Assembly: GCA_016286595.1 (NCBI GenBank)
Contig: JAEETR010000201.1
Span: 1 to 11,712, forward strand
Length of the DNA stretch: 11,712 nt
Direction of reading: 5' to 3'
Source: Oscillospiraceae bacterium
Lineage (GTDB): Bacteria > Bacillota > Clostridia > Oscillospirales > Oscillospiraceae
A program made the position numbers and the translations under genes. This document shows positions 7,596-11,712 of the stretch, piece after piece (positions within the stretch are counted from its first letter, which is position 1; every line of letters begins with the position of its first letter). Under the pieces are notes generated by a model. It saw nothing but the letters and a program-made list of their open reading frames with translations, did not search any database and was not told where the DNA came from.

Positions 7596-8132
7596 TTATT
7601 TGATCAGACAACAACCCACGTAGGTTATCGTGTCTTTTCCGTGGTAATAGGGCACACCGTTGGCGGAGCAGACCTCGCTTACGAGCATGCCGTAGCCCTC
7701 CATTGAGGAAAAGGCCTTCTCGGGGAAGCGGCAGGGCTCGGGATAGGCGCACTTCTCGCACACGCCGCAGCCGCCGGCGCCGAGGCACAGCGCGTCGGGG
7801 TAAAGGGCCTTGACCTGGGCCGCCAGGGCCAGAAAACGCTTTTTGTGGACCTTGCCGGTGTCCATCATGGTCTCGTAATCCATGGAGTCCTCCAGCTGTC
7901 CCACCGTCTGCACGATGATGCCCTCGCTGTAGCGGGCGACGACGCTGCGGCAGTGGTCCAGGTCGCCGCAGGCGGGCGGGCAGGTCCAGTTGTGGCCGTA
8001 GGCGTGGCACTTGCCCTCGGCGCAGGTAGCCCGGACCTCGTCGTGGAGCACGACGGTCCCGGCGTCCATCCTGACGGCCTCGTCGAAGCCGACGGACTTG
8101 GCCAGCTCGATGCATTTTTCTATATCGCTCAT
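7596..8132 (-). CDS. Cysteine-rich DUF2284-type metal-binding protein
   Basis: A 178-aa protein with 14 cysteines (7, 37, 42, 51, 55, 61, 116, 122, 125, 128, 134, 155, 174 and 175). They include C-x4-C, CPPAC, CGVCEKC and a terminal GCC. The WTCPPACG and GGCGVCEKCAYP segments are typical of the DUF2284 predicted metal-binding family, and the cysteine spacing suggests one or more Fe-S clusters. Its ATG overlaps the TGA of the RACo gene (ATGA), and its RBS GGAGGAATT lies inside the end of that gene, so the two are translationally coupled. I infer a helper role for RACo, such as electron delivery, cluster maintenance or cobalt reduction. No biochemical function for the family is known to me. Confidence 0.85.
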   Translation of the reverse strand: MSDIEKCIELAKSVGFDEAVRMDAGTVVLHDEVRATCAEGKCHAYGHNWTCPPACGDLDHCRSVVARYSEGIIVQTVGQLEDSMDYETMMDTGKVHKKRFLALAAQVKALYPDALCLGAGGCGVCEKCAYPEPCRFPEKAFSSMEGYGMLVSEVCSANGVPYYHGKDTITYVGCCLIK

Positions 8133-9907
8133 AATTCCTCCGGGAACATCAGTTCGTCTACGAAACGGTCCTGGAAATCCGGGCTTGACGCCAGCTCTAT
8201 GAATTCGGTGCGCCCGGCCATGGCCGCGGCGCGCTCAAAGCATTCATAGTTCAGGGCGCACCATAAAGCCCCAGTGCCGGCGGCGTTGCCCACCGCCTGT
8301 ATCCTGTCGAGCAGCACTCCGGGTATAAGACCCACGGCGCAGGCGCTTTCCGGCGACATATAGCTGCCGAAGGCCCCCGCGATGAGCACCTTTTTTATAT
8401 CCTCCGCCCTGCGGCCCAGATGCTCCAGCATGAGGCTTATGCCCGCTGCCATGGCGCCCTTGGCCAGCTGCACCTCCCGCACGTCCTTCTGACTGAGGTA
8501 GACGCACTGACCCGTGCCGCTCTGTTCCCCGTCGGCTATGACGAAACAGCGCATGCCGTCCACGGTGCGCAGCCGCCCGGCAAGGGGCCGGGACTGACGG
8601 GGCAGCTCGTCCTCGTCCGCGAGGCGGCCGGTCTCGTCTATGACGCCGGCGCGCAGCAGGGAGGCGGTCAGGTCCAGAAGGCCGGACCCGCATATGCCCC
8701 GGGGCTTTCCCCCGCCTATGACGGAGAAGGTCAGCGCCCCGTTGTCTATCGACGCGTGGTCTATCGCTCCGGCGGCGCCCCGCATGCCGAAGGTTATCCT
8801 GGCGCCCTCAAAGGCGGGACCGGCGGCGGTGGAGCAGGCCACGGCGCGGTCTTTGTCGCCTATGACCAGCTCTCCGTTGGTGCCGATGTCGATGGCCAGC
8901 GTCAGCTCCTCCCGACGGTCGAAGCCGCAGGCGAGCATCATGGCGGAGGTGTCCGCGCCCACGAACCCGGCTATGCACGGCAGCATGAACAGCTTTGCCC
9001 GGGGGTTCGCGTCAAGACCGTAGGCCGCGGCGTCCAGCACCAGCGGGTCGGCGACGGAGGGCACGTAGGGGGACAGCACCAGGCTCGACGGGTCTATGCC
9101 CAGGAAGAGATGGTGCATGCAGGTGTTGCCCGCGATAAATACGGAATAAACGTCCTTCTTTTCGGCCCCCGCCCTTTCAAGGGCGTCGGCCAGAAGACCG
9201 TTGACGGCCGTGCGAATGGCGCGGGACAGGTCGTCCGGGCCGTTGTGCATGGCGTGATTGGCCCTGCTTATAACGTCCGCTCCGAACTCCGTCTGGGGGT
9301 TCAGGGCGCTGACGGTGGACAGGACCGTGCCCGTCTGCCCGTCGGCAAGGTAGAGCACCACGGTGGTGGTGCCTATATCCACGGCGGCTGCAAGAAGCCT
9401 GCCGCCCTTTCGGATATCCAGCAGCTCTTCGCCGCAGACTACTGCCTGAGGCGCGTAGCCGAGAGCGTCCAGCTTTTTGCCCAGAGCGTCGGCCATGACG
9501 GGGTCCGGGCGGATATCCCCGCCCCCGGCGCTGCGGACGGCGGCTTTCAGCCGGGTCCAGTGGGAGGTGGGATCGGAAAGCGACGCTCTTTCCACGTTCA
9601 AAGACAGCGCGCGGACGGCGGGACGCAGCTCCGGCAGCCCTCCGGCTCCCTCGGTGAGGATGCGGTGACCGCCGTCGGAGGCGGTGTAGACGGTCATATC
9701 CCGGGTGACCTTCGTCTGGCAGGCGAGAACGCTCTTTCGCTCGCCCGTTTCGGTGAGTATCTCGGCCAGACACTTGCCGCACACGCCCATGCCCCCGCAG
9801 GGGGCGTCGGGCATAAGTCCCGCGGCTATCTCCGCCGCCAGGACCGTGTCGCCCTCCCGGACCTGCGCGGTCACGTTCTGATTCGGAAAAAGGACCTTGT
9901 AAGACAA
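8129..9907 (-). CDS. RACo-type corrinoid activation protein (2Fe-2S ferredoxin + ASKHA ATPase)
   Basis: 592 aa from a TTG start. Residues ~1-75 are a plant-type 2Fe-2S ferredoxin domain with cysteines at 37, 43, 46 and 63 (CGGMGVCGKC...LAC). A linker (~75-170) leads to an ASKHA/DUF4445 ATPase with AAVDIGTTT (174-182), LAIDIGTNGE (337-346), STAAGPAFEGA (359-369) and LIAGAFGSY (508-516). Proteins of this type use ATP to reduce inactive Co(II) corrinoid to Co(I). The TTG at 9907 has GGGAGG 6 nt upstream and gives the family's usual MSYKV-like N-terminus. An in-frame ATG at 9946 (13 residues longer) has only a weak GAGG. It is the first gene of the operon and overlaps the DUF2284 gene by 4 nt. 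Confidence 0.94.
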   Translation of the reverse strand: MSYKVLFPNQNVTAQVREGDTVLAAEIAAGLMPDAPCGGMGVCGKCLAEILTETGERKSVLACQTKVTRDMTVYTASDGGHRILTEGAGGLPELRPAVRALSLNVERASLSDPTSHWTRLKAAVRSAGGGDIRPDPVMADALGKKLDALGYAPQAVVCGEELLDIRKGGRLLAAAVDIGTTTVVLYLADGQTGTVLSTVSALNPQTEFGADVISRANHAMHNGPDDLSRAIRTAVNGLLADALERAGAEKKDVYSVFIAGNTCMHHLFLGIDPSSLVLSPYVPSVADPLVLDAAAYGLDANPRAKLFMLPCIAGFVGADTSAMMLACGFDRREELTLAIDIGTNGELVIGDKDRAVACSTAAGPAFEGARITFGMRGAAGAIDHASIDNGALTFSVIGGGKPRGICGSGLLDLTASLLRAGVIDETGRLADEDELPRQSRPLAGRLRTVDGMRCFVIADGEQSGTGQCVYLSQKDVREVQLAKGAMAAGISLMLEHLGRRAEDIKKVLIAGAFGSYMSPESACAVGLIPGVLLDRIQAVGNAAGTGALWCALNYECFERAAAMAGRTEFIELASSPDFQDRFVDELMFPEEL

Positions 9908-9919
9908 GCGGTACCTCCC
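9905..9919 (-). promoter_or_regulatory. RBS deciding a TTG start for the RACo gene
   Basis: GGGAGG (9919-9914) lies 6 nt before TTG (9907-9905), ideal spacing. The alternative ATG at 9946 would place this Shine-Dalgarno sequence inside the gene, coding for residues just before the conserved ferredoxin domain. Confidence 0.7.
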
Positions 9920-10021
9920 GGAAAGTTCGCTGCCCGGCTCCGGCATATCGCCTCGTGACGGCGCGGAAACCGGGCGCCCGGTATATCACGGAGCGCAGAA
10001 CAAGTATACTGTCACACCATA

Positions 10022-10050
10022 ATTATAGCAGAGATGATCTTTCCGTTCAA
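10022..10050 (-). promoter_or_regulatory. Promoter of the methyltransferase operon
   Basis: On the minus strand, TTGAAC (10050-10045) and TATAAT (10027-10022) are 17 bp apart. TGC directly before the -10 makes it an extended -10 element. Transcription would start near 10015 and leave a leader of about 107 nt before the TTG codon. An AGTATACT palindrome falls a few bases downstream of the start, where a bound protein could block the promoter. Confidence 0.65.
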
Positions 10051-10082
10051 TGGTATTAAAAAATTTATTGTGTTAAAGCCCT

Positions 10083-10120
10083 CAAGTACTTGACATGGAG
10101 TATACTACATGGGGTATAAT
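10083..10120 (+). promoter_or_regulatory. MerR-type promoter with spacer operator driving the MFS gene
   Basis: TTGACA (10090-10095) and TATAAT (10115-10120) match consensus perfectly but are 19 bp apart, the long spacer typical of MerR-family-controlled promoters. The spacer region contains the dyad CATGGAGTATACTACATG (10094-10111, 16 of 18 positions symmetric), centred 7 nt after the -35, where MerR-type operators usually sit. CAAGTACTTG (10083-10092) overlaps the -35. The regulator is not encoded in the window. Confidence 0.7.
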
Positions 10121-10211
10121 AACAGGCAGTACGCATCATGTCGGAGTGTGTCGGAGTCATCCGGCGCGCCATTAAGCGACGCGCAAAATCAAGAAGAGTA
10201 GGAGGAAAAGC

Positions 10212-11537
10212 ATGGAAAAATCTGTTGAGACCGCAGAGGCTACCAAGACTGCCCCGGTGAATGAAAACATAGAGGCAGTTGAAGAGCTTCCCCCTGAGGA
10301 GAAAAAGTCGACGTTTCTCCACTTTGCGGCCATGTCGGGAACGTTCTGGATAGCGTCCTGCTTTACCAGCTATCAGACCGTCTTCCTGCAGTCTATCGGC
10401 TGGAACACCGCTCAGGTGGGCGTTCTCCAGTCCATCAACCACATAGTCGGCATATTCTCGTCCCCCACCTGGGGCACCATAAGCGACAAGATCCGTTCGG
10501 TCAAGAAGGTGCTGCTGCTGGTTTTGACCATCAGCATGATCACGTACTTCGCCACCCCCTGGCTGAGCTTCAGCATCTGGGGCGTCAGCTTCCTGTACGT
10601 GGTGATCCCCTTCACCAACTTCTTCCGCATGCCCCTGAACTCCCTGATCGACAACTGGACGGTGCGAACGTCGAACAAGCACAACCTTAACTTCGGCCAG
10701 ATCCGTTCCGTCGGTTCCTTCACTTTCGGCGTTACCGGCATGCTGCTGGGCTTCTTCGTGACCTACATCAACGAGCATTACTCCGTAGGCCGCTGGGACG
10801 GCAACTTCGGCACCGTGCTGACCTTCATCTGCTACTCCGTGTTCAACCTGGCCCTGTTCGCCGTTGTCCTCTCCACTCCGGAGCGCAACGCCCAGGGCAC
10901 CGGCAAGAAGCGCCTGAAGTTCAGCGAGATGCCCTACGGCAAGCTGTTCAGGAACTACTACTACGTCACCTATATCATCTACGCCATAGTGCTGCAGCTC
11001 CCCATGAGCTGCCTCAACGGCTTCACCCCTTACCTGCTGGCTGAGGTGGGCTCCACCGGCGCGGCCATCGGTTACGTCACCGGCTTCAAGGCCTTCATCG
11101 AGATACCCATGCTGATGAGCCTGAAGAAGTTCCGCTCCAAGGTGCCTCTGTACTACCTGCTCCTGGCCTCCGGCTGCTTCTACGTTCTTGAGGCTATACT
11201 GTACTCCAACGCCCAGAACTTCTGGCACGTGTTCATCACCGCGGCCATCTGCCAGGGCCTCGGCGGCGGCCTGTCCATCGCGGCGGGCACCAACTACGTT
11301 TACACCCTGTCTCCTCCCGAGCTGAAGGCTACCGCACAGACGCTGCACGGCGCCTGCGTCAACGTGGCCGGCATCGTGGGCAGCGCCATGGGCGGCTTCC
11401 TGATCCACACCATAGGCATCAGAGAGTTCTACCGTTACATGGGCGTGCTGATCCTCGTGGCTCTGGGTCTGTACGTGCTGAGCTTCGTCTTCGGACCGAA
11501 GATCTCCAAGCAGCCCCGCCCGGGCATCACTCCCTGA
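10212..11537 (+). CDS. MFS transporter (LacY-like / MFS_1_like)
   Basis: A 441-aa integral membrane protein with about 12 hydrophobic segments, following a charged cytosolic N-terminus of ~33 residues rich in Glu. GTISDKIRSVKK (88-99) matches the MFS loop 2-3 motif (G-x-x-x-D-K/R-x-x-R). GQIRSVGSFTFG (162-173) resembles the R-x-x-GS-x-GF signature of the LacY/MFS_1_like group. A cytosolic loop rich in Lys and Arg (~222-248) separates the two halves. The ATG follows a near-perfect AGGAGG. The gene is transcribed divergently from the methyltransferase operon, so it is a good candidate for importing the methyl donor or exporting the demethylated product. The substrate cannot be read from the sequence. 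Its promoter suggests MerR-type activation. Confidence 0.92.
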   Translation: MEKSVETAEATKTAPVNENIEAVEELPPEEKKSTFLHFAAMSGTFWIASCFTSYQTVFLQSIGWNTAQVGVLQSINHIVGIFSSPTWGTISDKIRSVKKVLLLVLTISMITYFATPWLSFSIWGVSFLYVVIPFTNFFRMPLNSLIDNWTVRTSNKHNLNFGQIRSVGSFTFGVTGMLLGFFVTYINEHYSVGRWDGNFGTVLTFICYSVFNLALFAVVLSTPERNAQGTGKKRLKFSEMPYGKLFRNYYYVTYIIYAIVLQLPMSCLNGFTPYLLAEVGSTGAAIGYVTGFKAFIEIPMLMSLKKFRSKVPLYYLLLASGCFYVLEAILYSNAQNFWHVFITAAICQGLGGGLSIAAGTNYVYTLSPPELKATAQTLHGACVNVAGIVGSAMGGFLIHTIGIREFYRYMGVLILVALGLYVLSFVFGPKISKQPRPGITP

Positions 11538-11570
11538 CGTCGGAGCGGACGTCGCTGCTCCTCTCCCCAC

Positions 11571-11594
11571 AAAACCCGCTTCGCCGGGCTTTTT
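11571..11594 (+). terminator. Weak intrinsic terminator after the MFS gene
   Basis: CCCG (11575-11578) and CGGG (11585-11588) form a short GC stem around a 6-nt loop, preceded by an A-run and followed by TTTTT. The stem is short, so this is probably a first, leaky terminator in a tandem arrangement. Confidence 0.45.
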
Positions 11595-11613
11595 CGGGGG
11601 CCCCAAAATACAA

Positions 11614-11651
11614 CAAAAAAACTCCCGCTGCACTGCAGCGGGAGTTTTTTT
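11614..11651. terminator. Strong bidirectional intrinsic terminator
   Basis: A perfect 11-bp stem (ACTCCCGCTGC at 11621-11631 with its complement at 11635-11645) has a 3-nt loop, an A-run on the left and a T-run on the right. It terminates the MFS transcript and, read the other way, can also terminate a minus-strand gene entering from the right edge. Confidence 0.9.
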
Positions 11652-11682
11652 GTTCTGTTCTGCGTTGAGGTGACGGCGGCTT

Positions 11683-11712
11683 TTACGCCAGCAGCTCGTC
11701 CACGGCCCTGCC
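11683..11712 (-). CDS. Probable C-terminal end of a convergent gene (partial, unidentified)
   Basis: On the minus strand the last window bases read GRAVDELLA followed by TAA at 11685-11683, 32 nt before the bidirectional terminator. Nine codons are too few to identify a product. Only the stop position and the two-way terminator support it. Confidence 0.35.
   Translation of the reverse strand, partial: GRAVDELLA

Larger units (their letters stand above)
9947..10211. promoter_or_regulatory. Divergent control region between the methyltransferase operon and the MFS gene
   Basis: No coding frame of note. It holds the two divergent promoters listed separately; a perfect 14-bp palindrome ACCGGGCGCCCGGT (9969-9982) in the operon leader; AGTATACT at 10003-10010 and again at 10099-10106; a perfect 10-bp palindrome CAAGTACTTG (10083-10092); and a tandem pair TGTCGGAGTG/TGTCGGAGTC (10139-10158) in the MFS leader. 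The MFS leader also carries GGCGCGCC with a following GCGACGCGC that could pair. No cobalamin-riboswitch core was recognised. Confidence 0.65.

Noticed and set aside
3797..9907. Pyrrolysine-type MttB/MtmB methyltransferase read through an in-frame amber codon
   Set aside because: No operon gene is split by an in-frame TAG. The MT I candidates are full-length UroD-type proteins that need no pyrrolysine.
5005..9958. Long plus-strand frames at 5005-6933 and 8420-9958
   Set aside because: Both are shadows of the minus-strand methyltransferase and RACo genes, crossing gene boundaries and lacking ribosome binding sites.
9947..10211. Cobalamin riboswitch in the divergent intergenic region
   Set aside because: The leaders are only about 85-107 nt and show no B12-box-like core or the expected multi-stem layout.
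10065..11633. 522-codon open frame on the minus strand opposite the MFS gene
   Set aside because: The sense strand has a perfect RBS, a promoter and MFS motifs. The antisense frame runs through the terminator and the promoter and has no recognisable domain.

Overview
This window reads as chromosomal DNA from an anaerobic, GC-rich member of the Bacillota (Clostridia, possibly an Oscillospiraceae-like gut or anaerobic-digester lineage). The reasons are strong AGGAGG-type ribosome binding sites, consensus sigma-A promoters, intrinsic terminators with U-tracts, a Gram-positive-style signal peptide, and a corrinoid methyltransferase operon of the acetogen type. The species assignment is inference only.

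Layout. (1) Positions 1-3522, minus strand: the N-terminal 1174 codons of a large secreted protein, running off the left edge. It has a signal peptide, one Ig-like domain and four divergent copies of a ~262-residue GLUG/beta-helix-like unit. It has its own consensus promoter (3614-3643). (2) Positions 3714-3752: an intrinsic terminator closing the next operon. (3) Positions 3797-9907, minus strand: a six-gene operon. In transcription order it encodes a RACo-type corrinoid-activating ferredoxin/ATPase, a cysteine-rich DUF2284 protein, a methyltetrahydrofolate:corrinoid methyltransferase (MT II), a corrinoid protein, and two paralogous UroD-fold methyltransferases (MT I candidates). (4) Positions 9947-10211: a divergent control region. 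(5) Positions 10212-11537, plus strand: an MFS transporter with a MerR-type promoter (19-bp spacer carrying a dyad). (6) Positions 11538-11712: tandem/bidirectional terminators and probably the last codons of a convergent minus-strand gene.

How it fits together. The operon has every component of a corrinoid-dependent demethylation system of the acetogen O-demethylase (Mtv/Odm/Vdm) type. One of the MT I enzymes takes a methyl group from a donor (methoxylated aromatics are the best family-based guess) onto Co(I) of the corrinoid protein. MT II passes it to tetrahydrofolate, and RACo reductively rescues inactive Co(II). The transporter plausibly imports the methyl donor. The same palindromic octamer, AGTATACT, sits in the MFS promoter spacer and just downstream of the operon promoter, suggesting joint control by one regulator not encoded here. 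The substrate cannot be read from the sequence. The surface protein appears unrelated to the operon.
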